Assembly: GCA_030527235.1 (NCBI GenBank)
Contig: JAUNBL010000010.1
Coordinates: forward strand, 1-54,961
Length of the DNA stretch: 54,961 bases
Source of the DNA: Clostridia bacterium
GTDB taxonomy: Bacteria > Bacillota > Clostridia > UMGS1883
Direction: 5' to 3'
Positions 1-7,583 of this stretch are shown piece by piece. Below the pieces are notes generated by a model that ran no database searches, was not told where the DNA came from, and worked only from the letters and a program-made list of their open reading frames with translations. How positions within the stretch are numbered: position 1 is the stretch's first letter; every line of letters starts with the position of its first letter. A program made the position numbers and the translations under genes.

Positions 1-79
1 CATTGAATTATTTTTTTATTAAAAATGGACCATATGTTTGACAACCGCAGAAAAAATTATTTTTTTTGCAATTTTGGTG

Positions 80-108
80 TTGACAGATTGTTTTCTTCTT
101 GCTATAAT
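80..108 (+). promoter_or_regulatory. Consensus sigma-A promoter of the tRNA-Leu gene
   Basis: TTGACA at 80-85 and TATAAT at 103-108 are separated by exactly 17 bp, a perfect match to the vegetative promoter consensus. Transcription should begin near 115, about 23 nt before the tRNA. Such a strong promoter fits a stable-RNA gene. Confidence 0.9.
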
Positions 109-137
109 ACATTTTGTTGCTGGGAAACTAAATATAT

Positions 138-220
138 GCGAGAGTGGCGGAATTGGCATACGCGCACGTTTAAGGTGCGTGTGGGAGACCATACGGGTTC
201 AAGTCCCGTCTCTCGCACCA
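138..220 (+). tRNA. tRNA-Leu, anticodon AAG (172-174), CCA encoded
   Basis: The acceptor stem GCGAGAG (138-144) pairs with CTCTCGC (210-216), followed by A217 and an encoded CCA (218-220). The D stem pairs 147-149 with 161-163, which puts the anticodon stem at 165-169/177-181 and the anticodon at AAG (172-174), followed by G175. A purine G at position 37 is usual after G36 in leucine tRNAs. The T arm is ACGGG/CCCGT (193-197/205-209), and a long variable arm (about 182-192) marks a class II tRNA. A register giving anticodon TAA would need an A-C mismatch in the stem, so AAG is preferred. It has its own promoter and terminator and appears monocistronic. Confidence 0.9.
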
Positions 221-221
221 C

Positions 222-254
222 ATCGGAATGGACTTCGCTCCATTCCGATTTTCT
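222..254 (+). terminator. Rho-independent terminator after tRNA-Leu
   Basis: An 11-bp perfect stem, ATCGGAATGGA (222-232) with TCCATTCCGAT (239-249), has a 6-nt loop and is followed by TTTTC. It starts 2 nt after the tRNA CCA. The convergent gene ending at 309 also reads towards it, but no T-run follows the hairpin on that strand. Confidence 0.85.
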
Positions 255-308
255 TTGCAGAAAATCAGTCATGCTCATCTGCAAAGATTGCTGCGGCACC
301 GGTCTGCT

Positions 309-3300
309 TTAGTCTAAAGAAACAGGCTTCATGCTCTCAAGGCTTTCCCAAAGCATTACCTTCACCGTTCCGCCGGAAACCGTTTCAAATTCCTCGCTCG
401 GCTTGAAAGTGTTCAGACCTTCATTCATGCTCACGTCTTTGAAAATCTCCGTTGACATCAGTCTGCCGTTTTCATTATAGGCAGCGATAATCAGCGCTGC
501 GCCTGCAAGCCGCTCGTTCAGAGCGGCAAACGCCGCCTCATTTTTTTCATCATAATATACGCTTTCTTGGGAGAATAGCGCCGTATACACCACGTCATCA
601 TAAATGTAACAGGACAAAGCATTGTCGCCGCTTACCAAGATGCCGTTTTCATCATACCAGCCCGCAAAGACATAGCTTGCGTTGGCAGCAGCCGTATACT
701 CTATCTTGCTGCCGAACGCCGCCTCTCCCGACAAAACCGCCGAGCCTGTGTTGGATTCCGAGACAAGCCCGTATGCGGGATTTGTTACCTCAATTCTATA
801 GCTGCACAGGGCCTTAATCGCTGCCGCCGCGTTCGTCCCTGCGCTTACGGCGGGGATTTGCACAACCAGCACCATTTCCGGCTTCTCTGCATGACTGAGC
901 GTAAGCGATGAGGTTTCAGCGGGCAGATATACATAAGCCTTTTTGTTATCGTCCAGCACGGTCGGATATCCATTCAAAATAACGCTGTTGTCTGCGCTGA
1001 TAAGCGCATTGCAGGATGTGTCCGAAAAGTCCAGCGTCACCGGGTAAACAAGCGTTCCTGCGCTGTCTTTCGCAACTGCGCCGCCCGCAAGCGTGCCTTT
1101 AAGAGAGCCGCTTATATAAACTATATCTGCATTTATGAGATTTTGCTCCGTGTCGGCAAAAATGCTTGCGCCCTTCATGACCAGCGTTCCGGCATCGGCA
1201 AATTCTCTGTCGCCGTGATTTCCGACAGCCGCCCCGCCGATTACGTAAAGAACGCCGCTTCCGCCGACGGTGTAGGTGACGCCCTCGGGAATATGCAGTC
1301 CATGACGCCGAAAGCCGCCGTATAGATAATTCACGCCCTCTAAGGTCAAATCAACCTCACTAATACTGCCGTAGCTGTTTAACGGACTATCAAACCTTTG
1401 CGCATTACATCTTAGGTCGCAATCCTTTAAAGCTGCGTTAAGGGGAACGGACGTTCCGAAATTGAGGGTAACGCCGGAGATGGACTCTCCGCCCGTTGTA
1501 AACACAAACCGGGTAATTTGCGGGTCATAATCCACAGACGGATGCTCCTCACCGTCTATCACCTGCACATATCTGACTAAGCCCTCCGTATCTGCGTCCT
1601 CCACCCGAACAGAGCCGCTGCGCAAATCGACTTCAACAGACATAACGCTTGGCGGCTTCAGCACGACAACAGGGTGACTGTCCGGGCCTGCAGCAGGTAT
1701 GGCGGCGGTGCCGCTGTACTCAATGACGGTCGAGGAATAGCGCACCTCGTTTGTACCCTCCGGGAAAAACATATACGCCTTTTTGTTCGAGTCAAGGCAT
1801 ATGTCCGTGCCGTTTATGTTAATCACATTGTCGGCGGAGATTAAATTCGCAAAGCCCGGGTCGGAAAAGTCCAGCGTAACGGGATACAGGTCATAATTCC
1901 CCGTTGCTGATTTCACCTTGGAAAGCATCGGTTGGGTATCTCCGTCCCAATAATCGGTAATCAATCCATAAACGGAGCCGCTTTCGTAACGGAAGTTCTT
2001 ATACACATGCTCGGCGCAGCCGGCTGTTGATGAGTAATAGGCTCCGACGACCGCTACAATTGTCGCGCCCTTCAATGTGACAGGGTTAATCCAGTCTAAT
2101 GACTGTCCATTGCTAAAATATACAATACCGGAACCGTACACAATACTGTTATCACTCTCGCAGAACACGTCAACTCTGTCTAACCGGTTTTCACCCTCCA
2201 GCGTCAGATGCAGTTCTTTTATCGTGTTGCCTTGTATGTCGCCGGACATATGGCAGTCCCTCAGCGTGATGTAAAGGGGCATATAAGTGTTGAATTGTAC
2301 CCAGTTCTTGGTGTCGGTCTCACCATAGGTAGTCCATACAAGCTGCGCAGTAGCGTGAACCCTCTCTGTAACCTCCACTCCGTCAATATTCTGGACGATG
2401 TTCAAAAAGCCCGGCGTATCTGCGTCATCAATTCGCAGCGGACCCTTTCTGAGGTCGCTGACAAGGCTCTGCGCGCTCCTTTCTATCTTCACCTCAGGGT
2501 TACCGCCCATTGTGACAGCGGGAATCGGAAAATTGTAAAAGATTGGATCGGAATAGTAATATATTTTGTCATAGATAGCCGCTACACTGTCAGGGTGAGC
2601 AACGGTGATGCTTGTGGTACCCGCAGGAAGATACAGGGTCGTCTTATATTCGTTCAGATGATGCTGCACATCGTTTATTATTACGGTGTTATCCTCTCTG
2701 ATAAGTGCTTTTCCTATATCGGAGGAGAAGTCCAGAGTAACCCGCCCTACGGGGTTTCCCGCCGCGTCGGTGGTACTGACGCCGCTTGCTATCGGTCCGA
2801 TTAAGTGACCTCCGGCAAATATGATGTTTGAACGAACCTCGTATTCGGAAATAACGGTGGTTCCTGCCTCCAGCCGCAGGGTTCCGGTCGAATTGCCCAC
2901 GGTGGCGCCCACCAGCTCCAGCGTACCGCTGCCGCTGATTGTGTAGGTCTTTCCCGGCGGAATCGGCAATAACACATGCCATGATTCCGGACCCTTTGAA
3001 TCCCTTATTCTGTTGTAGCCGTCTAAAATAAAGTTTACGTTTCCGCCGTTTGGAACACAGGTTACGGCATCGCCGGATGCGTAAGCGCCAAAATTGAGCC
3101 CCGTCATTTTAATATTTAAATCATAGGTTGTTTCCAGGAAAAGCTGTACACTCGTCGAGACCGGAGTCCAATCAAAGATAAACAGCGTGTCGTTGGGGTA
3201 ATAGTCCCCCTCAGCCATTAAAGTGCCGTCTAACTTTTTGATAGACACATGCACCATGCCCGGCCGTTCCGAATCCTGAATCCATGTGGGCGCACCTTTA

Positions 3301-3416
3301 GACCCGTCCGCCCTCAGCCAAACAGTATTTGAATAGCCGTGTGCCGTCACGGATAACGCCGCCGTAAGCAGGCAGATGACAAAAAACGCGCCCAACCATA
3401 GTCTTATCTTTTTCAT
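309..3416 (-). CDS. Large secreted repeat protein, possible surface or carbohydrate-associated protein
   Basis: The product is 1035 residues with a Sec signal peptide (basic MKKIR, hydrophobic core, cleavage near AHG at about 27). The body is a tandem array. A beta-rich unit starting with VTLDFS occurs three times (about residues 226, 504 and 790), each followed by an isoleucine/asparagine-rich strand region and a [LV]PA/PEGT turn. A second unit with DADTxG and LTLEGxN occurs at about 330-440 and 605-705. Near residues 880-955 is an InlB-type repeat (FAGWYDENG). The last 70 residues form a beta module ending in a WES..MKP motif, also seen in the 28987-33129 protein. An AGGAGT ribosome site lies just upstream of the ATG. 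It is divergent from a LytTR regulator (3590-4405). No catalytic motif was recognised; adhesion or glycan binding is an inference. Confidence 0.8.
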   Translation of the reverse strand: MKKIRLWLGAFFVICLLTAALSVTAHGYSNTVWLRADGSKGAPTWIQDSERPGMVHVSIKKLDGTLMAEGDYYPNDTLFIFDWTPVSTSVQLFLETTYDLNIKMTGLNFGAYASGDAVTCVPNGGNVNFILDGYNRIRDSKGPESWHVLLPIPPGKTYTISGSGTLELVGATVGNSTGTLRLEAGTTVISEYEVRSNIIFAGGHLIGPIASGVSTTDAAGNPVGRVTLDFSSDIGKALIREDNTVIINDVQHHLNEYKTTLYLPAGTTSITVAHPDSVAAIYDKIYYYSDPIFYNFPIPAVTMGGNPEVKIERSAQSLVSDLRKGPLRIDDADTPGFLNIVQNIDGVEVTERVHATAQLVWTTYGETDTKNWVQFNTYMPLYITLRDCHMSGDIQGNTIKELHLTLEGENRLDRVDVFCESDNSIVYGSGIVYFSNGQSLDWINPVTLKGATIVAVVGAYYSSTAGCAEHVYKNFRYESGSVYGLITDYWDGDTQPMLSKVKSATGNYDLYPVTLDFSDPGFANLISADNVININGTDICLDSNKKAYMFFPEGTNEVRYSSTVIEYSGTAAIPAAGPDSHPVVVLKPPSVMSVEVDLRSGSVRVEDADTEGLVRYVQVIDGEEHPSVDYDPQITRFVFTTGGESISGVTLNFGTSVPLNAALKDCDLRCNAQRFDSPLNSYGSISEVDLTLEGVNYLYGGFRRHGLHIPEGVTYTVGGSGVLYVIGGAAVGNHGDREFADAGTLVMKGASIFADTEQNLINADIVYISGSLKGTLAGGAVAKDSAGTLVYPVTLDFSDTSCNALISADNSVILNGYPTVLDDNKKAYVYLPAETSSLTLSHAEKPEMVLVVQIPAVSAGTNAAAAIKALCSYRIEVTNPAYGLVSESNTGSAVLSGEAAFGSKIEYTAAANASYVFAGWYDENGILVSGDNALSCYIYDDVVYTALFSQESVYYDEKNEAAFAALNERLAGAALIIAAYNENGRLMSTEIFKDVSMNEGLNTFKPSEEFETVSGGTVKVMLWESLESMKPVSLD

Positions 3417-3454
3417 TGCTTTATACTCCTTTCGCGTTTTCTCTCTTAATATAT

Positions 3455-3483
3455 ATTTTACATGATTTTGCTGAATTTTTCAA
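3455..3483 (-). promoter_or_regulatory. Promoter of the secreted repeat protein gene
   Basis: On the minus strand TTGAAA (3483-3478) and TAAAAT (3460-3455) have a 17-bp spacer. This places the start of transcription about 30 nt upstream of the ATG at 3416. Confidence 0.6.
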
Positions 3484-3497
3484 CGTATTATCGAAAA

Positions 3498-3526
3498 TGA
3501 CTTGTAAAAGCAAAAAAATAACTTGT
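3498..3526. promoter_or_regulatory. Candidate LytTR operator: two direct repeats 21 bp apart
   Basis: TGACTTGT (3498-3505) and TAACTTGT (3519-3526) are direct repeats two helical turns apart, between the divergent secreted-protein gene and LytTR gene. LytTR-domain proteins are known to bind pairs of short direct repeats with a period of about 21-22 bp; the reverse complement ACAAGTTA resembles that class of site. The link to the adjacent regulator is inferred. Confidence 0.4.
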
Positions 3527-3589
3527 TTTTTGATGCGTTTTATGATAAACTCATTTTGGAAATATTTGCGTTTGAATGGAGAGGTTTTT

Positions 3590-4405
3590 ATGAACTGCAA
3601 TGAACTTTGCGAACTGTCGATATACATTATAAAAGAATATTACAAAAACAATTTGGAACCGTTTTTTAAGCATATGGGCGACAATGTTTTATGGATTGGT
3701 CCTGCGGAAAATCATTGGATTTACGGGAAAGAGAATATGCTTAAGGCGTGGGACGAGGAACGGCATGATTTGACCTTTTCCATGAGCGATATTTCCGCTG
3801 TGTTTGTCAAAACGGGCAACCGCTCCTGCGAGGTGGTTTTGCGCTACAAGGTCTATACCTATTATCCGAGCGGCGCTGTGCATCTTCACAGGCAGCGTAT
3901 GCACTATACATGGGTGGAGCACAGCGCTTCTGACGGAAACGGCGGAAGAAAAAAGCATTTTCGGGTTGCAATGCTGCATATCTCAAATGCGGTGCAGATG
4001 GACGAAAAGGACAATATTTATCCTGTGCATTATGAAAATGTCGCCCCACGCACCGAGCAGCTTGAAGTAAGCGCCGCGCGCATACATATACAGGGTGAGG
4101 ACAACTCCATATACTATCTTCTGCCAAGCTCTGTCATATGGGTAGAAAATTACATCAAGCCGAACCGATGCATTATTCATACGAAGGAAGGTGCAATTAT
4201 GGCAATGTGCAGCGTATCTGCGCTGAAAAAAGAGTATTCCGAACACTTTCTGCGGGCGCACTCAGGTTATTTAATCAATCCGATTCATGCCCGCCGCCTT
4301 GAGCGCTTTAAGCTCACCATGTCCGACGGAGAGGTTATCCCAATCCCGGAAAAGAAATATACAAAATTCAAAAAGGCTTTGAATGAAGGCGGCTGGTTTG
4401 AATAA
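3590..4405 (+). CDS. LytTR-family transcriptional regulator with N-terminal NTF2/SnoaL-like domain
   Basis: The product is 271 residues. The start ATG at 3590 has a GGAGAGG site at about 3578-3584; a longer upstream reading into the promoter region lacks one. Residues of about 8-130 look like a SnoaL/NTF2-type alpha+beta cone (LEPFFKHMGDNVLWIGPAE and later aromatic strands). Residues of about 165-268 are a LytTR DNA-binding domain (IIHTKEG, LRAHSGYLINP, VIPIPEKKY). There is no receiver domain, so it is not a classical two-component response regulator; the N-terminal domain may sense a small molecule. It is divergent from the secreted protein at 309-3416 and probably controls it, itself or both. 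The DNA-binding assignment is firm; the sensor role is inferred. Confidence 0.85.
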   Translation: MNCNELCELSIYIIKEYYKNNLEPFFKHMGDNVLWIGPAENHWIYGKENMLKAWDEERHDLTFSMSDISAVFVKTGNRSCEVVLRYKVYTYYPSGAVHLHRQRMHYTWVEHSASDGNGGRKKHFRVAMLHISNAVQMDEKDNIYPVHYENVAPRTEQLEVSAARIHIQGEDNSIYYLLPSSVIWVENYIKPNRCIIHTKEGAIMAMCSVSALKKEYSEHFLRAHSGYLINPIHARRLERFKLTMSDGEVIPIPEKKYTKFKKALNEGGWFE

Positions 4406-4486
4406 GAGAAAGCATTTCGGTGTTCGCTCAATCCGCTTTGTTCATGGAAGTTATAAAGAATCATCCTGCCAACTCTGCGCTGAAAA

Positions 4487-4588
4487 GGGCATAAAAACAG
4501 GCGGGAGCAAAAACCGTGATTTCCGGCTTTCGCTCCCGTACTTGTTGATGCCCTTAGGCGTGGAAATAAATCTCCGGTTCTACCGGAG
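4487..4588. repeat. Tandem nested hairpins, possible IS200/IS605-type remnant
   Basis: Two hairpins lie in the 276-nt space between convergent genes. The first is nested: GGGCAT (4487-4492) pairs with ATGCCC (4548-4553), and inside it CGGGAGC (4502-4508) pairs with GCTCCCG (4532-4538). The second is CTCCGGT/ACCGGAG (4572-4578/4582-4588) with a 3-nt loop. No T-run follows either, so they are poor terminators. Subterminal hairpins of this type occur at ends of Y1-transposase elements, but no transposase is present, so this identity is tentative. Confidence 0.35.
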
Positions 4589-4681
4589 GAAGATAAAAAG
4601 CTTTAGCATGAAAAAACCTCTATAGAAAAGGAAACTGATATAAAAGCAAGCAATGAAAAGGCGTTGCCTATGGTAAGCTTA

Positions 4682-5677
4682 TTAATACATCCGTGCGTCA
4701 ACGTCCGCTTGGGTGATTGTTGCGCTGTCAAACGACGCTTCTTCTATGTAGAAAAACTTTTCAGGCTGCACGCCTTTTTCCATATCGGAAATGATTTTTT
4801 CAACAATAGGTCCGTGCAACGGATTGCATTCCACTACATAGCTAATCTTTCCGGAAAGCACCATTTCAAGAGCCGCTTTTGTGGCGTCAAACGAAACTAT
4901 CGTTATGTCCCCGCGTGTGCCAACGGTTTTTCCCGACGCCTCAATAGCTTCTATGGCTCCGAGCGCCTCGTCATCATTTTCGCAGTACACAACGTCAATA
5001 TCATCATGCTTTTTGAGAATATCCTCCATAACTGCACGTCCCTGTTCTTTGGTGAAGTTTGCGCTTTCTTGAGCGATAATTTCCCATGACGGATTTTTAA
5101 CTATGCCGGTAGATAAACCGTCAGTGCGGCCTATTTGCGCGCTGGACCCCAGCGTTCCTTGAATATGAGCGATATTGACTTTGCGATTGTTTTTGAACGT
5201 TTCTGCCATCCAAGAAACGGCTTTGTCGCCCTCTGCACGGAAATTGGAACCGACCCAGCAGACGTATAAGTCATCGTTTGCCACATCAATCATTCTGTCA
5301 ACTATAATAACAGGGATGTTTGCATTCTTTGCCTCGGTAAGAATGTTGTCCCAGCCTGTTTCTGTAACAGGCGCTAAGATTATATAGTCCACTCCAAGCT
5401 TGATAAATGAGTTTATTGCGCTTATCTGGTTTTGCTGTTGTTGATGCGCATCGTGAAAGGCGAGATAATAGCCGTTTTCCTCGCAGAAGGCGTTTTTCAT
5501 TGATTCGGAATGCGCACTGCGCCAGCCGGATTCAGCGCCAACCTGTGAAAATCCAATTTTTATAAGGCTGTCTGAAATATCCGTGTCAATTGCAATGTCG
5601 GCCGGTTTCTCGCCGCTGCAGGCAGATGCAAAAATGGCAAGAGAGAACACGAGCGCAACTGTGATAAACCTTTTCAT
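4682..5677 (-). CDS. Sugar ABC transporter substrate-binding lipoprotein, YtfQ-like (galactofuranose/pentose type)
   Basis: The product is 331 residues. The ATG at 5677 has GGGAGGG 6-7 nt upstream; a TTG five codons earlier lies inside that ribosome site and is rejected. A lipoprotein signal ends at a lipobox (FASAC, Cys20). The mature part is a type I periplasmic-binding protein with IGFSQVGAESGWR, INSFIKLGVDYIILAP, IPVIIVDR, HIQGTLGSSAQIGR and VYCENDDEALGAIEAI, close in pattern to E. coli YtfQ. It would be anchored outside the membrane and deliver a sugar to an ABC importer. No permease or ATPase lies next to it, so it is an orphan that may serve a distant transporter or feed a sensor. Ligand unproven. 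Confidence 0.88.
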   Translation of the reverse strand: MKRFITVALVFSLAIFASACSGEKPADIAIDTDISDSLIKIGFSQVGAESGWRSAHSESMKNAFCEENGYYLAFHDAHQQQQNQISAINSFIKLGVDYIILAPVTETGWDNILTEAKNANIPVIIVDRMIDVANDDLYVCWVGSNFRAEGDKAVSWMAETFKNNRKVNIAHIQGTLGSSAQIGRTDGLSTGIVKNPSWEIIAQESANFTKEQGRAVMEDILKKHDDIDVVYCENDDEALGAIEAIEASGKTVGTRGDITIVSFDATKAALEMVLSGKISYVVECNPLHGPIVEKIISDMEKGVQPEKFFYIEEASFDSATITQADVDARMY

Positions 5678-5707
5678 ACCAAACCCTCCCAATACAAACT
5701 TAGCCTA

Positions 5708-5736
5708 ATTATACACCTTTTTATGCGTCAGGTCAA
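5708..5736 (-). promoter_or_regulatory. Promoter of the substrate-binding lipoprotein gene
   Basis: On the minus strand TTGACC (5736-5731) and TATAAT (5713-5708) are separated by 17 bp, 31 nt before the ATG at 5677. Confidence 0.75.
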
Positions 5737-5793
5737 ACAGATTTTCTGTCAAGACCTAAAGAGAAAAATTTGCGGATAAAAACTTAATTCATG

Positions 5794-5822
5794 TTGTATT
5801 TTTTCCGTGGAAATGGTATACT
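5794..5822 (+). promoter_or_regulatory. Promoter of the small gene at 5845 and the GHL10 gene
   Basis: TTGTAT (5794-5799) and TATACT (5817-5822) are 17 bp apart and lie 22 nt upstream of the 5845 ATG. The AAGGAGGG ribosome site follows at once, so the 5' leader is very short. Confidence 0.6.
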
Positions 5823-5844
5823 TATCTTGAAGGAGGGATTTGCC

Positions 5845-6018
5845 ATGAAAAACAGCAAAAAACATGATGGAGCAGCAAAACTTTTCCGTGCCATGGCCGA
5901 CCGAGAGTATGCTGAAATAGCTGATGTTCCCGAGGAAAGACTTATAACAGATCCCGAATACGTTGCGCTGGAAGAAGAAATCGACGAGGCAAAGGACGTT
6001 GAAATTAAAGGCAGATAG
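5845..6018 (+). CDS. Small acidic protein of unknown function (57 residues)
   Basis: The ATG at 5845 has a near-perfect AGGAGGG site 8-9 nt upstream (5831-5837). The product is basic in its first dozen residues (MKNSKKHDG) and acidic in the C-terminal half (EEEIDEAKDVE), with no membrane segment, Cys pair or recognised motif, and is probably cytoplasmic. It lies 17 nt before the GHL10 gene and seems co-transcribed with it. I do not recognise a family. Confidence 0.65.
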   Translation: MKNSKKHDGAAKLFRAMADREYAEIADVPEERLITDPEYVALEEEIDEAKDVEIKGR

Positions 6019-6035
6019 TTTTAAGGCGGTTTGAT

Positions 6036-7250
6036 ATGTTACTTGAAGGTATAAAGAGAATAGTTGCGTTTTTATGCGCTATAACAGCAGCGATGAGCGG
6101 AGCGGATAATGCAGTGCCCCCACAGTCAGAACACGTTGGGTTTGTAAAAGCGCTCTGGGTTTCCACGGTTCATAATATTGACTATCCCACAGTGCGTACT
6201 GCGGACGAAACAGTTTTAATGCAGGAAGCGGACGTATTGCTTGACAACTGCCTTGCCTGGGGTATAAATACTGTTTTTCTTCAGGTTCGTCCCGCGTGTG
6301 ATGCGATATACAAATCACAAATATACCCGTGGAGCGTGTACCTTACCGGCACACACGGCGCAGCGCCGGGGAATGGATTTGACGCGCTTGAATACTTTGT
6401 CAACGGGGCTCATTCAAGAGGCATGGAGCTTCATGCTTGGATTAACCCGTACAGAGTAACGAGCGGCGGAGAAGATGAATACGCATTGCTTTCCCCCGCG
6501 TCTCCGGCGAAAACACATCCGGAGCTGCTGCTTAAAACGGCAGACGGCAACTACTATTTTAATCCCGCGTTCGTTGAGGCAAGAGAACTGATTTTAGATG
6601 GAATCTCCGAAATTGTGAGTAATTATGATGTGGATGGAATTCACTTTGACGATTACTTTTATCCCAACTCGTACTATGATGACAGCGCACAGTTCGCCAT
6701 TTCCGGAAAAAACGACTTAGCGCAGTGGCGGCGAGACAATGTGGACGCTCTGGTGAGCGCTGCGTATAAAAAAGTGAAGAGCATCCGCCAGTCGTGCGAG
6801 TTCGGAATCAGTCCATGCGGTATTTGGGCGAACAAGGCAACAAATCCGCTCGGCTCAGACACTAATGGGTTTTCATCGTATGAGAGAATTTACGCGGACA
6901 GCCGCAAATGGGTGGAAGAAGGGTTTGTGGACTACATCTGTCCGCAGATTTACTGGAATATCGGCTTTGAAAGTGCAGATTATAAACACTTGTGCGATTG
7001 GTGGAGCGCTGTGACATCGGCTGCGAATGTCAAACTTTATATCGGGCTTGCAGCATACAAGACCGGAAATCCTGATTATGGCAGCGAGTGGTCGGACGCG
7101 GAAGAGATAGCACGGCAGAGAGCATTTAACGCATCGGCTTCGTCGATTTCGGGAGAAAGCTATTTCTCATACTCAAGCATCTTGAAGAGTGAAAGGCTGC
7201 AGCAAATTATAAAAAATCAGGACGTCCTTTCACATGTGCCGATTTTGTAG
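6036..7250 (+). CDS. GHL10 family (DUF187, YngK-like) secreted glycoside hydrolase-like protein
   Basis: The product is 404 residues with an N-terminal hydrophobic signal (about 1-22, IVAFLCAITAAMSG). The rest follows the GHL10 TIM-barrel pattern: ALWVSTVHNIDYP at the first strand, NTVFLQVRPACDAIY, MELHAWINPYRV, and VDGIHFDDYFYP, where paired acidic residues occupy the expected catalytic region, then GISPCGIWANK and ICPQIYWNIGF. An AAGGCGG ribosome site precedes the ATG. The family is related to GH13/GH36-type hydrolases and some members act on peptidoglycan or glycans; the substrate here is unknown. It follows the small gene at 5845 and is closed by the terminator at 7298. Confidence 0.88.
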   Translation: MLLEGIKRIVAFLCAITAAMSGADNAVPPQSEHVGFVKALWVSTVHNIDYPTVRTADETVLMQEADVLLDNCLAWGINTVFLQVRPACDAIYKSQIYPWSVYLTGTHGAAPGNGFDALEYFVNGAHSRGMELHAWINPYRVTSGGEDEYALLSPASPAKTHPELLLKTADGNYYFNPAFVEARELILDGISEIVSNYDVDGIHFDDYFYPNSYYDDSAQFAISGKNDLAQWRRDNVDALVSAAYKKVKSIRQSCEFGISPCGIWANKATNPLGSDTNGFSSYERIYADSRKWVEEGFVDYICPQIYWNIGFESADYKHLCDWWSAVTSAANVKLYIGLAAYKTGNPDYGSEWSDAEEIARQRAFNASASSISGESYFSYSSILKSERLQQIIKNQDVLSHVPIL

Positions 7251-7297
7251 TTTGAAGAAATTGTAAAATTGGCATCTGTCAAACAAGATTGGACAAC

Positions 7298-7339
7298 AAA
7301 ACAGACGACATTCAGCTTCGGTTGGGTGTCGTCTGTTTT
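7298..7339 (+). terminator. Strong terminator with UUCG tetraloop
   Basis: AAAACAGACGACA (7298-7310) pairs perfectly with TGTCGTCTGTTTT (7327-7339). The stem continues through TTCAGC/GTTGGG to a TTCG loop, giving about 19 pairs including wobbles. The A-tract and T-tract let it work in both directions. It separates the GHL10 gene from the priA operon. Confidence 0.85.
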
Positions 7340-7351
7340 AAGGGATGAAAA

Positions 7352-7474
7352 TCACTGGTTTTCTGCACTGTAGGTAATGAAGTATAAATCCGCTTCACAG
7401 TTGACAAAATGCTTTCCGCAGCCGTAGCAGGAATAAAGGGGATAAACAAATGGGAAACTGAAAACGCAATGTGC
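7352..7474 (-). pseudogene. Short Cys-rich (zinc-ribbon-like) fragment without a start
   Basis: In the 333-nt gap before priA the minus strand is open for about 40 codons, encoding SCYGCGKHF and a further Cys, then stops at 7352-7354. The frame is closed upstream by TGA and has no ATG, GTG or ribosome site. It may be the end of a decayed zinc-ribbon protein or chance. Apart from this, the terminator and the priA promoter, nothing else is visible in the gap. Confidence 0.25.
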
Positions 7475-7518
7475 AAATCATTGTCCGCAGAGGACGGTCT
7501 TGATTTTTATATTAGAAT

Positions 7519-7547
7519 TTGACTTTTCGCGTTAAATGGTGTATAAT
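7519..7547 (+). promoter_or_regulatory. Promoter of the priA-def-fmt operon
   Basis: TTGACT (7519-7524) and TATAAT (7542-7547) with a 17-bp spacer lie 36 nt upstream of the priA ATG. No other convincing promoter is seen before 19.2 kb, so this may drive a long housekeeping operon. Confidence 0.8.
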
Positions 7548-7583
7548 AATTTAGTTAGATAATATTGTGCTCGGAGGTGTCAT

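Noticed and set aside
25..406. Small frames over the tRNA-Leu
   Set aside because: They cross the tRNA promoter, tRNA and terminator; the RNA gene explains the sequence.
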